Source: Bradyrhizobiaceae bacterium | Lineage (GTDB): Bacteria; Pseudomonadota; Alphaproteobacteria; Rhizobiales; Xanthobacteraceae | Assembly: GCA_003105195.1 (NCBI GenBank) | Contig: PQAH01000003.1 | Coordinates: forward strand, 1 to 37,772 | DNA length: 37,772 nt | Direction: 5' to 3' | Shown: one piece after another, positions 16,986-26,474 of the stretch | Layout: each line of letters opens with the position of its first letter | Position numbering within the stretch: the stretch's first letter is position 1 | The notes under the pieces: generated by a model | What the model saw: the letters and a program-made list of their open reading frames with translations, nothing else | Told to the model about the DNA's origin: nothing | The model's database searches: none | Program-made: the position numbers and the translations under genes

Positions 16986-17764
16986 TGGGCGGTCCAGCCG
17001 CCGTCGATGGACAGGTTCGTGCCCGTGATCTGGGCGGCCGCGTCGGAGCAGAGATAGAGCGCGAGCGCCGCCACCTGGTCGACGGTGACGAACTCCCGGG
17101 TCGGCTGCGCGGCGAGCAGCACGTCGCGCTTGACCTCGTCCTCGGTGAGACCGCGCGCCTTCATGGTGTCGGGGATCTGCTTCTCGACCAGGGGCGTCCA
17201 GACATAGCCGGGGCTGATGCAGTTGACCGTGACGCCGAACGTCGCGGTCTCGAGCGCGGCCGTCTTGGTGAGGCCGGCGAGGCCGTGCTTGGCCGCCACA
17301 TAGGCGGCCTTGAACGGCGAGGCGACCAGCGAATGGGCGGAGGCCGTGTTGACGACGCGGCCCCATCGGCGCGCCTTCATGCCGGGCAGCGCGGCGCGCA
17401 TGGCGTGGAAGGCCGAGGAGAGGTTGATCGCGAGGATCCGGTCCCACTGGTCGGGCGGGAACTCCTCGAGCGGCGCGACATGCTGGATGCCGGCATTGTT
17501 GACCAGGATGTCGACGGCGCCGAAGGCCGTCTCGGCCTCGGCCAGCATGGCGGCGATCTCGGCGGGCTTCGCCATGTCGGCGGGGGAATAGCGCACCGCG
17601 ACGGCGAACTCCCGCTCCAGGGCGGCGCGCTCGCGCTCGATCGCGGCGGCCTCCCCGAAGCCGTTGATCGTGACATGGGCGCCCTCGCGGGCAAGCGCGC
17701 GGGCGATCGCGAGCCCGATTCCGGAGGTGGACCCCGTGACGACGGCGGACCGGCCCTTGAGCAT
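16982..17764 (-). CDS. bdhA: 3-hydroxybutyrate dehydrogenase
   Basis: NAD-dependent SDR that oxidises (R)-3-hydroxybutyrate to acetoacetate, a step of PHB degradation. The 260-residue protein has TGSTSGIG at 10-17, NNAG at 89-92 and the catalytic residues S142, Y155 and K159, the same numbers as in characterised Pseudomonas BDH enzymes. The end QITGTNLSIDGGWTAQ is also typical. AAGGAG 7 nt upstream supports the ATG at 17764. It is transcribed with the patatin gene (GTGA overlap). A TTGTGCG/CGCACAA palindrome lies just upstream. Together with phaAB about 12 kb away it indicates an active PHB cycle. Confidence 0.94.
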   Translation of the reverse strand: MLKGRSAVVTGSTSGIGLAIARALAREGAHVTINGFGEAAAIERERAALEREFAVAVRYSPADMAKPAEIAAMLAEAETAFGAVDILVNNAGIQHVAPLEEFPPDQWDRILAINLSSAFHAMRAALPGMKARRWGRVVNTASAHSLVASPFKAAYVAAKHGLAGLTKTAALETATFGVTVNCISPGYVWTPLVEKQIPDTMKARGLTEDEVKRDVLLAAQPTREFVTVDQVAALALYLCSDAAAQITGTNLSIDGGWTAQ

Positions 17765-17778
17765 GCGCGGCTCCTTCG

Positions 17779-17793
17779 TTGTGCGCCGCACAA
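17779..17793. promoter_or_regulatory. Palindromic operator candidate upstream of bdhA
   Basis: TTGTGCG-C-CGCACAA is a perfect 15-bp palindrome 15 bp before the bdhA start. Outside it, GGCTCC (17769-17774) and GGAGCC (17796-17801) are also complementary. The arms match those of the pca operator (5630-5650), but the spacer is 1 bp rather than 5, so the same protein need not bind both. Its position at the ribosome-binding region suggests repression. Confidence 0.5.
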
Positions 17794-17919
17794 TAGGAGC
17801 CCGGTCGCGGCATCTCAAGGGCGGGCCGCCGCGCCGGGGGCTGCAAAACCGCGCGATCCGCCATGCGGCGTCGGCCGAGGTCGCGGGGTCTCGAGAAAAT
17901 GCCTATATCGTGGACGAAA

Positions 17920-17940
17920 GGCGCCCCGCGAGGGGGCGCC
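17920..17940. other. GC-rich hairpin upstream of the Zur-type gene
   Basis: GGCGCCCC-GCGAG-GGGGCGCC forms an 8-bp stem with a 5-nt loop, 54 nt before the zur start. There is no T-run, so it is not a convincing terminator; it could structure the leader of the downstream mRNA. Confidence 0.4.
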
Positions 17941-17993
17941 GGATTTGGCCCGGCCCCGGCGGGCCGGTACACTCACCCGAGCGAAGCCCCGCG

Positions 17994-18467
17994 ATGACCG
18001 ACGTCTTCCCCGCCCCCGGCCACGACCACGCGCGCTGCTCGAGCGAGGCCTTGGCCCATGCCGAGGCGCGCTGCGCCGAGCGTGCGCAGCGGCTCACTCC
18101 CATGCGGCGGCAGGTCCTGGAGGTGCTGGCGACCAGCCACCAGCCGCTGGGAGCCTACGAGATCATGGACCGGCTCGCGCGGCACGGGCCGCGGCCGGCG
18201 CCGATCACGGTCTATCGCGCGCTCGAGTTCCTGGTGGAGCAGGACCTGGTCCACCGCATCGAGAGCCGCAACGCGTTCCTGGCCTGCATCCGTCCCCACG
18301 ATGCCGGCGTCCCGGTGGTGTTCCTGATCTGCGAGCGCTGCGGCGCGGTGGGCGAGGCGAGCTCGGCGGCGGTCGGGCAGAGCCTCGCGGCCGCCGCCCG
18401 GCAGGCCGGCTTCGCGCCGAAGTCCCCGGTGGTGGAGATCACCGGCATCTGCGCCCACTGTCGCTGA
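17994..18467 (+). CDS. zur: Fur-family regulator, Zur type
   Basis: 157-residue metalloregulator that in its zinc-bound form represses zinc-uptake genes. The HTH region [32 protein letters not shown] with the GAYEIMD signature separates Zur from Fur and PerR. The structural zinc pairs are C113/C116 (CERCG) and C153/C156 (CAHC), and a His/Cys-rich N-terminus (GHDHARC) precedes the HTH. It is divergent from bdhA. No znuABC genes adjoin; the next gene, an EamA transporter, starts 5 nt after the stop and may be co-transcribed. Zinc specificity is from family resemblance. Confidence 0.87.
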   Translation: MTDVFPAPGHDHARCSSEALAHAEARCAERAQRLTPMRRQVLEVLATSHQPLGAYEIMDRLARHGPRPAPITVYRALEFLVEQDLVHRIESRNAFLACIRPHDAGVPVVFLICERCGAVGEASSAAVGQSLAAAARQAGFAPKSPVVEITGICAHCR

Positions 18468-18472
18468 CCCGC

Positions 18473-19372
18473 ATGGCCCCTCCGCAACCGCCGGGGGCTG
18501 CACGCCCGCTCGATGCGGCGGCGACCGCCATGATGGTGGTGCTGTGCGTCTCCTGGGGCTTCAACCAGGTCGCCGTGAAGCTGGCGCTGCCGGACATCCC
18601 GCCGCTGATCCAGGCGACGGTGCGCTCGATCGGCGCGCTCGCCGTGATCCTCGCCTGGGCGCGGCTGCGCGGCGTGGCGATGACCGGGCGCGACGGCACG
18701 CTGGTCGCCGGCCTGGTCTGCGGCACGCTGTTCGCCGTCGAGTTCATCCTGATCTACCGCGCCCTGGTGTGGACCACCGCGAGCCGCGCCGCGCTGTTCC
18801 TCTACACGGCGCCGTTCTTCGTGGCGCTCGGGGCGCGCTGGCTGCTGCCGGGCGAGCGGCTCGCGGCCTCGCAATGGATCGGGCTCGCGCTCTCCTTCCT
18901 CGGGCTCGTGGTCGCCTTCGGGGTGCCGAGCCCGGATCCCTACGCGCTCGTCGGCGACGTCATGATGGTGGGCGCGGGCGCCGCCTGGGGCGCGACCACG
19001 CTGGTGATCAAGGGGAGCGCGCTCGCCAAGGCGCCGGCCGAGAAGACGCTCGCCTGGCAGCTCGCCGTGTCGGTGCCGATCATCGGGCTCGCCGCCCTGC
19101 TGGTCGGCGAGCGCATGGATCATATGCCGGGTGCGGTTGCGCTCTCCTGGCTCGGCTACCAGACTTTCTGGGTCGTGAGCCTCACCTTCGCGATCTGGTT
19201 CGCCCTGGTGAAGCGCTATTCGGCGAGCCGTCTCGCGGCCTTCACGTTCCTCACCCCCTTGTTCGGGGTCGCAGCCGGGCACCTCGTCATGGGCGATCCC
19301 CTGACGCCGGGCTTCCTGGTCGCGGTGGCGCTGGTGGTGACCGGGCTCGTCCTGGTCAACCGGCCACGTTGA
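18473..19372 (+). CDS. EamA/DMT-family transporter
   Basis: 299-residue inner-membrane protein with about ten hydrophobic segments in two EamA repeats. The first opens with [20 protein letters not shown] and the second with [26 protein letters not shown]. These drug/metabolite transporters usually export amino acids or related metabolites; the substrate is not predictable. It begins 5 nt after the Zur-type gene and ends 32 nt before ispG. The tight spacing to zur suggests shared transcription, but a metal-related role would be unusual for this family. Confidence 0.9.
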   Translation: MAPPQPPGAARPLDAAATAMMVVLCVSWGFNQVAVKLALPDIPPLIQATVRSIGALAVILAWARLRGVAMTGRDGTLVAGLVCGTLFAVEFILIYRALVWTTASRAALFLYTAPFFVALGARWLLPGERLAASQWIGLALSFLGLVVAFGVPSPDPYALVGDVMMVGAGAAWGATTLVIKGSALAKAPAEKTLAWQLAVSVPIIGLAALLVGERMDHMPGAVALSWLGYQTFWVVSLTFAIWFALVKRYSASRLAAFTFLTPLFGVAAGHLVMGDPLTPGFLVAVALVVTGLVLVNRPR

Positions 19373-19404
19373 CGGCGCCGCAAGGGTCTGGCAGGGCGGT
19401 CCCG

Positions 19405-20661
19405 ATGGACGAGATCCACGAAGCCGCGCCGGCGCCGCGCCGGCCTTCGGTCCCGGTGGACGTCGGCGGCGTCACGGTCGGCGGCGGCGCCCCCGTCGTC
19501 GTGCAGTCGATGACCAACACCGACACGGCCGACGTCGCCGCCACGGCGGCCCAGGTGGCGGCGCTCGCCCGCGCGGGCTCGGAGCTGGTGCGCATCACGG
19601 TCGACCGCGACGAGGCGGCGGCCGCCGTGCCGCACATCCGCGACCGGCTCGCGCGCATGGGCGTCGCGGTGCCGCTGGTCGGCGACTTCCACTATATCGG
19701 CCACAAGCTGCTCGCCGACCACCCGGCCTGCGCGGAGGCGCTCGACAAGTACCGGATCAATCCCGGCAATGTCGGCTTCCGCGAGAAGAAGGACCGCCAG
19801 TTCGCGGCCATCGTCGAGACCGCGATCCGCCACGGCAAGCCGGTGCGGATCGGCGCCAACTGGGGCTCGCTCGACCAGGAGCTGCTCACCCACCTGATGG
19901 ACGAGAACGCACGCAGCGCTGTGCCGCGCGACGCGCGCGCGGTGACGCGCGAGGCCATGGTGCGCTCCGCGCTCATCTCGGCCGAACGCGCCGAGGCGAT
20001 CGGGCTGCCGCGGTCGCGGATCATCCTCTCGGCCAAGGTCTCGGCCGTGCAGGACCTGATCGCGGTCTATCTCGCGCTCGCGCGGCGCTCCGACTATGCG
20101 CTGCATCTCGGGCTGACCGAAGCCGGCATGGGCTCGAAGGGCATCGTCGCCTCCTCGGCCGCCATGGGGATCCTGCTGCAGCAGGGGATCGGCGACACCA
20201 TCCGGGTCTCGCTCACGCCCGAGCCCGCGGGCGACCGCACGCTGGAAGTGAAGGTCGCGCAGGAGCTGCTGCAGACCATGGGGTTCCGCACGTTCGTGCC
20301 GCTGGTCGCGGCCTGCCCGGGCTGCGGCCGCACCACCTCGACGACCTTCCAGGAGCTCGCGCGCGACATCCAGGACTTCATCCGCGACTCCATGCCGGAC
20401 TGGAAGACGCGCTATCCGGGCGTCGAGGGGCTCAACGTGGCCGTGATGGGCTGCATCGTGAACGGCCCGGGCGAGAGCAAGCATGCCGATATCGGCATCT
20501 CGCTGCCCGGCACCGGCGAGCAGCCGACCGCCCCCGTGTTCGTCGACGGCCGCAAGGTCGCGACCCTGCGCGGGCCGACGCTCGCGGCCGACTTCAAGCA
20601 GATGGTGGTCGATTACATCGAGCGGCGCTTCGGCGCGACGGGCCGCAGCGCCGCGGAATAG
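19405..20661 (+). CDS. ispG: 4-hydroxy-3-methylbut-2-en-1-yl diphosphate synthase
   Basis: [4Fe-4S] enzyme of the MEP isoprenoid pathway converting MEcPP to HMBPP. The 418-residue product has the N-terminal TIM barrel ([55 protein letters not shown]) and the C-terminal cluster domain with C304, C307 (ACPGCGRTT) and C350, plus E357 ([11 protein letters not shown]). It is an essential housekeeping gene. I chose the ATG at 19405; the preceding open frame only continues through the intergenic region and the transporter in another frame. Confidence 0.97.
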   Translation: MDEIHEAAPAPRRPSVPVDVGGVTVGGGAPVVVQSMTNTDTADVAATAAQVAALARAGSELVRITVDRDEAAAAVPHIRDRLARMGVAVPLVGDFHYIGHKLLADHPACAEALDKYRINPGNVGFREKKDRQFAAIVETAIRHGKPVRIGANWGSLDQELLTHLMDENARSAVPRDARAVTREAMVRSALISAERAEAIGLPRSRIILSAKVSAVQDLIAVYLALARRSDYALHLGLTEAGMGSKGIVASSAAMGILLQQGIGDTIRVSLTPEPAGDRTLEVKVAQELLQTMGFRTFVPLVAACPGCGRTTSTTFQELARDIQDFIRDSMPDWKTRYPGVEGLNVAVMGCIVNGPGESKHADIGISLPGTGEQPTAPVFVDGRKVATLRGPTLAADFKQMVVDYIERRFGATGRSAAE

Positions 20662-20789
20662 GGCGCCGCGGCGGCCGGCCTGCCAGGCGCATGCGCGCCG
20701 CGCATCGCCGGCGCGCCGCGAACCGCATTGACGCTCGGCCCGGCATGGCCGAACCTGCAAAGAAAAACGCACAGCCCAGGGAGGATGGC

Positions 20790-21566
20790 ATGCTCCTCGA
20801 GACCATCGAGGCGGGCGTCGACGTCGGCACCGCGCAATGGCAGGCGCGGGTCGATCTCGCGGCGGCGCATCGGCTCGCCGTGATGCACGGCTTCAACGAA
20901 GGCATCTTCAACCATCTCACGGCGCGCGTGCCCGGCACCGCGGACCGCTACTACCAGATCCCGTTCGGGATGCACTGGTCCGAGGTGGCGGCGAGCTCCT
21001 TCATGGAGATCGGCTACGACGGCACGCGGCGCGCCGGCGAGGGCGAGATCGAGCAGTCCTGCTACTGCATCCATGCGCCGATGCACCGGCTGATCCCGCA
21101 CGCGACCGCCGTGTTCCACACCCACATGCCGTTCGCGAGCGCGCTCGCAAGGCTCGAGGACCCGCGCATCCTGCCGATCGGGCAGACCGAGCTCGCGATC
21201 GCGACCTTCACGGCCTATGACCACACCTATACGGGCCCGGCCTTCGATCCGGCCGAAGGCGAGCGCCTCGCCGGCGTGATCGGCGACAAGAAGGTGCTGA
21301 TGATGGCGAACCACGGCGTCGCCACCGTTGGCCGCACCATCGCCGAGGCCTACGACCTGCTCTACTACACGGAGCGCGTCGCCCAGGTGCAGATCTACGC
21401 CATGTGGACGCAGCGCCCGCTGAAGATGCTGCCGCAGGACGTCATCGACGCCACGATCGCGGAATTCCGCTCGGGCCGCACCTATGGCGGCAAGAAGCCC
21501 TCGCAGTGGCACTTCGAGGCGCTCAAGCGGATCCTCGACCGCAACGAGCCGGACTACAAGAGCTGA
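20790..21566 (+). CDS. Class II aldolase/adducin family protein
   Basis: 258-residue member of the zinc-dependent fuculose-aldolase/adducin family. The metal-binding histidines are visible in FHTHMPF (H110, H112) and MANHGVATVG. NHLTARVPGTADRYYQIPFGMHWSEV is the characteristic N-terminal segment of the proteobacterial subgroup of unknown substrate. The ATG at 20790 has GGGAGG 5-6 nt upstream and is preferred to in-frame ATGs at 20691 and 20745. An SDR oxidoreductase follows after 22 nt, so the two may form a small catabolic unit acting on a hydroxy-acid or sugar-like compound. Confidence 0.88.
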   Translation: MLLETIEAGVDVGTAQWQARVDLAAAHRLAVMHGFNEGIFNHLTARVPGTADRYYQIPFGMHWSEVAASSFMEIGYDGTRRAGEGEIEQSCYCIHAPMHRLIPHATAVFHTHMPFASALARLEDPRILPIGQTELAIATFTAYDHTYTGPAFDPAEGERLAGVIGDKKVLMMANHGVATVGRTIAEAYDLLYYTERVAQVQIYAMWTQRPLKMLPQDVIDATIAEFRSGRTYGGKKPSQWHFEALKRILDRNEPDYKS

Positions 21567-21588
21567 CGCCGCGACGGGCGTGCCGGGC

Positions 21589-22287
21589 ATGGCCGAGCGG
21601 GTGCTGATCACGGGCGGCGCGGCGGGGATCGGCCGCGCCACGGCCGAACGCTGCCGGCACGACGGCTACGAGGTCGTGGTGATCGACCGCGAGGGCGACG
21701 GCATCCGCGCCGATCTCACCGATCCGGACGCGACCGCGCAGGCGCTGGCCGCGGCCCTGCGCGAGGGGCCGATCACGCGCCTCGTCAACAATGTCGGCAT
21801 GGTGCGCGGCGCCCCGGTCGAGGCGCAGACGCTGGCCGACCTCGACGCGGTCGTGTCGCTCAACCTGCGCTGCGCGCTGCAGTGCCTGCAGGCGCTGCTG
21901 CCCGGCATGAAGGCGGCGGGGTTCGGCCGGGTCGTGAGCATCTCCTCGCGCGCGGCCCTCGGCAAGGAGCAGCGCACCGCCTATGCGGCCACCAAGGCGG
22001 GGCTGATCGGCATGACCCGGGTCTGGGCGCTGGAGCTCGGCGCCCACGGCATCACGGCGAACGCGATCGGCCCGGGCCCGATCCGCACGGCGCTGTTCGA
22101 CGCCGCCAACCCGCCCGGCGCGCCGCGCACGCAAGCGATCGTCGACGCCATCCCGGTGAAGCGCATGGGCACGCCCGAGGACGTGGCGCATGCGGTCGCC
22201 TTCCTGCTCGACGAACGGAGCGGCTTCGTGACCGGGCAGGTCCTTTATGTGTGCGGCGGCATGACGGCGGGCGCGGCGCCGATCTGA
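21589..22287 (+). CDS. SDR-family oxidoreductase
   Basis: 232-residue NAD(P)-dependent short-chain dehydrogenase. The cofactor motif TGGAAGIG is at 8-15, NNVG replaces the usual NNAG at ~67-70, and the catalytic residues are S119/S120, Y132 and K136 (YAATK). The C-terminal GFVTGQVLYVCGGMTAG fits the family. It begins 22 nt after the class II aldolase, suggesting co-transcription. A conserved-looking ANAIGPGPIRTALFD loop may shape substrate choice; the substrate is unknown. Convergent with the RraA-like gene, 36 nt apart. Confidence 0.9.
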   Translation: MAERVLITGGAAGIGRATAERCRHDGYEVVVIDREGDGIRADLTDPDATAQALAAALREGPITRLVNNVGMVRGAPVEAQTLADLDAVVSLNLRCALQCLQALLPGMKAAGFGRVVSISSRAALGKEQRTAYAATKAGLIGMTRVWALELGAHGITANAIGPGPIRTALFDAANPPGAPRTQAIVDAIPVKRMGTPEDVAHAVAFLLDERSGFVTGQVLYVCGGMTAGAAPI

Positions 22288-22323
22288 TGCAGTTCGTGGC
22301 GCGCGCCACCCTGCGCCGCGGGG

Positions 22324-23055
22324 TCAGAACTTCCCGTACGTCTCGTAGGCTTCCTTCGGGTCCATGCCGCCGAGGATCGCGCTGCGGATCTTGTTCTCGG
22401 TGCCGATCGCGGCCTCGGCCTTGGCAATGATCGCGGCGGCGTCGGCGCGCGGCAGGATCACGACGCCGTCGCGGTCGGCGAGCAGGTAGTCGCCCGGGTT
22501 GATCGCGACCGGCCCGATCCTGATCGGCACGTCGATGCCTTCGGCCAGCCAGTAGCCGACCACGTCGCGCGGCGTGACGTAGCGGGCATGGACCGGAAAG
22601 CCCATCTCCATCAGGAACTCGACGTCGCGCGTGCCGCCGTCGACGATGACGCCCGGCACCCCCTTGCGCGCCAGGGTCTCGCCCGAGAGCTCGCCCATGT
22701 GGGCGACCTCGGAGTCGTTCGCCTGGATCACCACCACATGGCCGGACTTGGCCTTCGACAGGAAGTCGGTCCAGGCCAGCAGGGTCTCGTGCGGCTCGGC
22801 TTTCGCGACCTTGCCGCGCAGCGTGAACACCGGGCCGGCGAAGCGCTTCGCCACCGTGATCGGATGGATGGTGTGCGGCAGCGTGAAGTCCCTTGCGCCC
22901 ATCTCGCGCATCACGTCGTGCACGATGCCGGTGTAGAGCTTGGCGAGGCGGGGGGTGAGGTTCCCGGTCGTCTCGGAGATGTCGGCGGCGGCGGCGTTGA
23001 GGCGCGCCGTCGCGGCGCGCGCGGCGGCGACGGGATCGGCCTTGCGGTTCGGCAT
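22324..23055 (-). CDS. RraA-family protein, probable 4-hydroxy-4-methyl-2-oxoglutarate-type aldolase/decarboxylase
   Basis: 243-residue RraA-like protein. The family's metal and substrate segment [32 protein letters not shown] is intact, including the DGGTRD motif that HMG/CHA aldolases need. This points to an aldolase or oxaloacetate-decarboxylase role rather than RNase E inhibition. N- and C-terminal extensions (C-terminal [27 protein letters not shown]) match the larger aldolase subgroup. GAGGAGG about 8 nt upstream supports the ATG at 23055. It is convergent with the aldolase-SDR pair; whether all three act on one pathway is unknown. Confidence 0.87.
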   Translation of the reverse strand: MPNRKADPVAAARAATARLNAAAADISETTGNLTPRLAKLYTGIVHDVMREMGARDFTLPHTIHPITVAKRFAGPVFTLRGKVAKAEPHETLLAWTDFLSKAKSGHVVVIQANDSEVAHMGELSGETLARKGVPGVIVDGGTRDVEFLMEMGFPVHARYVTPRDVVGYWLAEGIDVPIRIGPVAINPGDYLLADRDGVVILPRADAAAIIAKAEAAIGTENKIRSAILGGMDPKEAYETYGKF

Positions 23056-23292
23056 GCTGTCCTCCTCGGGCGGCCGCGGCAGTCGTCGACCGAGGCTATT
23101 CGAGCCGCATTCGCGGCTGCGCTCAAGCGCGACGTGCCGCGACGAAGCGCGTACGGGCCGAGCAGCGCCTCGATCGCGCGACCCGGTCGCGGCGCGCATG
23201 GAACCCGGCGGTCATGGCTCCGCATGTCCGAGCCCCCCGGGTCGCGTCAAGGCGAGGTCCCCTCGCGGGGCGGGACATGCTTAACTCGCCCC

Positions 23293-23994
23293 ATGGCGAT
23301 GACCTGGGCGCGGGCGAGGGGGGCACGGCCGTGGCGCTGGCTGCTCGGCCTCGTGCTCGCGGTCCTGCTGCTGCCCTACGCCGTGACGCTCCTCTACCTG
23401 GCGGTGCCGCCGGTCTCGACCCTGATGGCCTGGCGCTGGGTCACGGGCCAGCGGGTCGAGCGCGTCTGGCTGCCGCTGGCGCAGGTCGCGCCGGCGCTGC
23501 CGCGCGCCGTGATCGTCGCCGAGGATGCGCGCTTCTGCAGCCATTGGGGCGTCGACCTCCGGGAGCTCAAGGAGGCGATCGAGGAGGCCGAGGACCTCAG
23601 CGAGGCGCGCGGCGGCTCGACGATCACGCAGCAGACCGCGAAGAACCTGTTCCTGTGGCCGGGACGCAGCTTCGTGCGCAAGGCGCTCGAGCTCCCGCTC
23701 GCGCTCTGGATCGACCTGGTGCTGCCGAAGCGGCGCATCATGGAGATCTATCTCAACATCGCGGAGTGGGGGCCGAACGGCCAGTTCGGCGCCGAGGCGG
23801 GCGTGCGGCACGCCTTCGGCAAGTCGGCGCGCGATGTCGGGGCGCGCGAGGCCGCGATCCTGGCGGCCGTCCTCCCGAACCCGGTCCGCCGCAGCGCGGC
23901 CCGCCCGGGCCGCGGCGTCACCCGCCTCGCCGGCATCTACCAGGCCCGCGCCCGCGCCAACCCCGGCCTCGACGACTGCCTGCGCGGGCGGTGA
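23293..23994 (+). CDS. mtgA: Monofunctional biosynthetic peptidoglycan transglycosylase
   Basis: Inner-membrane GT51 glycosyltransferase polymerising lipid II into glycan strands. The 233-residue protein has one N-terminal membrane segment (~17-38) and the GT51 motifs in order: [16 protein letters not shown] with catalytic E77, [35 protein letters not shown] and [19 protein letters not shown]. The length is that of MtgA, with no transpeptidase domain. ATG at 23293 or 23299; no strong ribosome site separates them. About 220 bp without a gene follow before rpmF. Confidence 0.95.
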   Translation: MAMTWARARGARPWRWLLGLVLAVLLLPYAVTLLYLAVPPVSTLMAWRWVTGQRVERVWLPLAQVAPALPRAVIVAEDARFCSHWGVDLRELKEAIEEAEDLSEARGGSTITQQTAKNLFLWPGRSFVRKALELPLALWIDLVLPKRRIMEIYLNIAEWGPNGQFGAEAGVRHAFGKSARDVGAREAAILAAVLPNPVRRSAARPGRGVTRLAGIYQARARANPGLDDCLRGR

Positions 23995-24217
23995 CGAGGA
24001 CGCCGAGTTCGTGGCCCACCCATGGCGAGCTTTGCGGCGTCCTCAGGGTCGGGGCCCCCCGGATGATGGGATTCGCGCCTCTAACCTCCCGAGGCCGGTG
24101 TTCCGATGCTCCGCCGGGGCCCTAGCCTCGCCCGCGACGATCCTCTATAAGCGCGCTTTCCCACGGATTGCCCGTGCGCCCGGCGACGCCCGGGGCCGTT
24201 GCCAGGAGACCGCACCC

Positions 24218-24403
24218 ATGGCTGTGCCGAAACGAAAGACCTCGCCCTCCCGACGCGGCATGCGCCGCTCGGCCGATGCGCTGAAGAAGCCGACCTATGT
24301 CGAGGACAAGGATTCGGGCGAGCTGCGCCGGCCGCACCACATCGACCTGAAGACCGGCATGTATCGGGGCCGGCAGGTTCTCAAGAGCAAGGCGGAAGCG
24401 TAA
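24218..24403 (+). CDS. rpmF: 50S ribosomal protein L32
   Basis: 61-residue ribosomal protein. [22 protein letters not shown] and the C-terminal [20 protein letters not shown] are the alpha-proteobacterial L32 signature; the zinc-binding cysteines present in some L32 proteins are absent, as is usual in this group. CAGGAGAC precedes the ATG. A TATAAG box at 24146-24151 could be its -10 element, though no -35 is obvious. It is not linked to plsX as in many bacteria; a small membrane protein gene follows, an arrangement seen in Hyphomicrobiales. Confidence 0.97.
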   Translation: MAVPKRKTSPSRRGMRRSADALKKPTYVEDKDSGELRRPHHIDLKTGMYRGRQVLKSKAEA

Positions 24404-24464
24404 GACTCGTCCGGGACCGGCCGCCCGGCCGGTTCTCGCCCCGGCTGCCAGACCCGGAGGGTCC

Positions 24465-24872
24465 GTGTTCCTCGTCGGTTTCCCGCTGCTGCTCGTCTCG
24501 CTCGCGATCTACAACGTGATCGCGTTCCTGATGCCGGACGTGCAGTGGACCGCGCCGCTCACCTCGATCGCCATGGTCTCGGGCGCGCAATGGACCATGA
24601 CGCTGAGCGATCTCCTGATCGCGTTCTCGCTCTTCCTGCTGTTCGCCGAGATCCTGAAGGCGACGCGGATCGGGCAGAAGTCGATCATCGACCACATCCT
24701 CTCCATGCTGGTCTTCATCGCGGCGCTGGTCGAGTTCCTGCTGGTGCCGCAGGCCGCCACCTCGACCTTCGTCATCATCATGCTGATCTGCCTGGTCGAC
24801 GTGGTCGCGGGTTTCTCGATCACGATCCGGACCGCCCAGCGCGACTGGCAGGTCGACCGCGTCGAACCCTGA
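24465..24872 (+). CDS. Conserved hypothetical four-helix membrane protein
   Basis: 135 residues, mostly four hydrophobic segments (~3-24, 46-66, 78-95, 100-121) with polar loops (LKATRIGQKSIIDH) and a short charged C-terminus (RTAQRDWQVDRVEP). Function unknown. The start is GTG at 24465 with GGAGG 5 nt upstream. It follows rpmF by 61 nt and precedes the gamma-glutamyltransferase by 16 nt. I recall similar proteins encoded after rpmF in related genomes, but cannot verify this here. Confidence 0.83.
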   Translation: MFLVGFPLLLVSLAIYNVIAFLMPDVQWTAPLTSIAMVSGAQWTMTLSDLLIAFSLFLLFAEILKATRIGQKSIIDHILSMLVFIAALVEFLLVPQAATSTFVIIMLICLVDVVAGFSITIRTAQRDWQVDRVEP

Positions 24873-24888
24873 CCGCGCGGCGAACCCC

Positions 24889-26472
24889 ATGATCCGCGAC
24901 TTCCACCAGCCGGGTCGCTCGCCCGCTTTCGCGTGCGAGGGCATGGCCGCGACCTCGCATCCGCTCGCCACGCTGGCGGCGGTGGAGACGCTGCGCGCGG
25001 GAGGCAGCGCGGCGGATGCCGCGATCACCGCGGTCGCGACCCTGTGCGTGGTCGAGCCCGCCATGACGGGCATCGGCGGCGACTGCTTCTGCCTGATCGC
25101 GCGCCCCGACAAGCCGGTCTGGGGCTACAACGGCTCGGGCCGCGCCGCCGGCGCGGTCACGGCCGAGGCGCTGATCGCCCAGGGCGTCACCACGATCGGG
25201 CTCGACTCGATCCATGCCGTCACGGTGCCGGGGGCGGCGGAGGCCTGGGACGCGATCCTGAAGGCGCATGGCCGCTTCGGCCTCGACCGCGCGCTGCAGC
25301 CGGCGATCCGCTATGCCGAGCAGGGCTTCGCGGTGTCGCCGCGGGTCGCCTATGACTGGGCGGAGCAGGCCCCACGGCTCGCGCGCGACCCAGGCGCCGC
25401 CCGGCACTACCTGGCGAACGGCGCGGCGCCCAAGGTCGGCGACATCATGCGGTTCCCGGCGCTCGCCGAGACCCTGAAGGCGATCGCCCGGCACGGGCCG
25501 AAAGCACTCTACGAGGGCGCGATCGCCGAGGACATCGCGGCCACCGTCGCGGCGCGCGGCGGCTACATCCGGCCCGAGGACCTCGCGCGCCACCGCGGCG
25601 ATGCGGTCGCGCCGATCTCGACCAACTACCGCGGCCTCGACCTCGTCGAGCTGCCGCCGAACGGGCAGGGCATCACGGCGCTGGTGCTGCTCAACATCCT
25701 GGAGACCTTCGACCTTGCGGGCTTCGATCCGCTCGGCACCGACCGCTTCCATCTCGCGCTCGAGGCGGCGCGGCTCGCCTTCGCGGTGCGGGACACCCAT
25801 GTGGCCGACCCGGCCTTCATGCGCACGCCGGTGCCCTCGCTGCTCGACAAGGGCTTCGCGCGCTCGCTCGCACGCCACATCGACATGACGCGCCGCGCGC
25901 CGCTGCCGAAGGCGCCGATGCCGGGCAGCGACACGGTCTATCTCACGGTGGTCGACCGCGACCGCATGGCGGTCTCGCTGATCAACTCGCTCTACAGCGG
26001 GTTCGGCGTCGGCATCGCGACCCTGAAGAGCGGCATCCTGCTGCAGAACCGCGGCGCCTGCTTCGTGGTCGATCCGGACCATCCGAACGCGATCGGGCCG
26101 CACAAGCGCTCGATGCACACCATCATCCCGGCGCTCGGGATGCGCGGCGGGCGCTGCGAGCTCGCCTTCGGCGTCATGGGCGCGCACTACCAACCGATGG
26201 GCCACGTGCACGTGGTGCAGAACCTGGTCGATTTCGGCATGGACGTGCAGCGCGCCGTCGACCTGCCGCGCGCCTTCTACGAGGGCGAGACCACGCAAGT
26301 GGAAGCGGGCGTGCCGGCCGCGACCGTCGCGGGCCTGACGGCGCGCGGGCACACCGTGGCAGTGCGGCCGAGCCCGCTCGGCGGCGGGCAGATGATCTGG
26401 ATCGACTGGGACCGCGGCGTGCTGATCGGTGGCTCCGACCCGCGCAAGGACGGTACTGCGCTCGGCTATTGA
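24889..26472 (+). CDS. ggt: Gamma-glutamyltransferase family protein
   Basis: 527-residue Ntn-hydrolase that cleaves itself into two subunits and then transfers or hydrolyses gamma-glutamyl groups (glutathione, amino-acid conjugates). The likely autoprocessing and nucleophilic threonine is T349 in PGSDTVYLTVVDRD. Other motifs: GIGGDCFCLI, YNGSGRAAGAV (R85, substrate carboxylate), NSLYSGFGVGI and RSMHTIIPALGMRGGRCELAFGVMG. No signal peptide is visible at MIRDFHQPGRSPAFACEG, so it is probably cytoplasmic, unlike E. coli Ggt; cephalosporin-acylase-like or other amidase activity is possible. It is tightly spaced after the membrane-protein gene and convergent with the small hypothetical gene (2-nt gap). 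Confidence 0.93.
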   Translation: MIRDFHQPGRSPAFACEGMAATSHPLATLAAVETLRAGGSAADAAITAVATLCVVEPAMTGIGGDCFCLIARPDKPVWGYNGSGRAAGAVTAEALIAQGVTTIGLDSIHAVTVPGAAEAWDAILKAHGRFGLDRALQPAIRYAEQGFAVSPRVAYDWAEQAPRLARDPGAARHYLANGAAPKVGDIMRFPALAETLKAIARHGPKALYEGAIAEDIAATVAARGGYIRPEDLARHRGDAVAPISTNYRGLDLVELPPNGQGITALVLLNILETFDLAGFDPLGTDRFHLALEAARLAFAVRDTHVADPAFMRTPVPSLLDKGFARSLARHIDMTRRAPLPKAPMPGSDTVYLTVVDRDRMAVSLINSLYSGFGVGIATLKSGILLQNRGACFVVDPDHPNAIGPHKRSMHTIIPALGMRGGRCELAFGVMGAHYQPMGHVHVVQNLVDFGMDVQRAVDLPRAFYEGETTQVEAGVPAATVAGLTARGHTVAVRPSPLGGGQMIWIDWDRGVLIGGSDPRKDGTALGY

Positions 26473-26474
26473 CG

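Noticed and set aside
22324-23055. RraA-like gene as ribonuclease E inhibitor
   Set aside because: Size, terminal extensions and the intact DGGTRD motif fit the aldolase/decarboxylase branch better than the E. coli RraA regulator.
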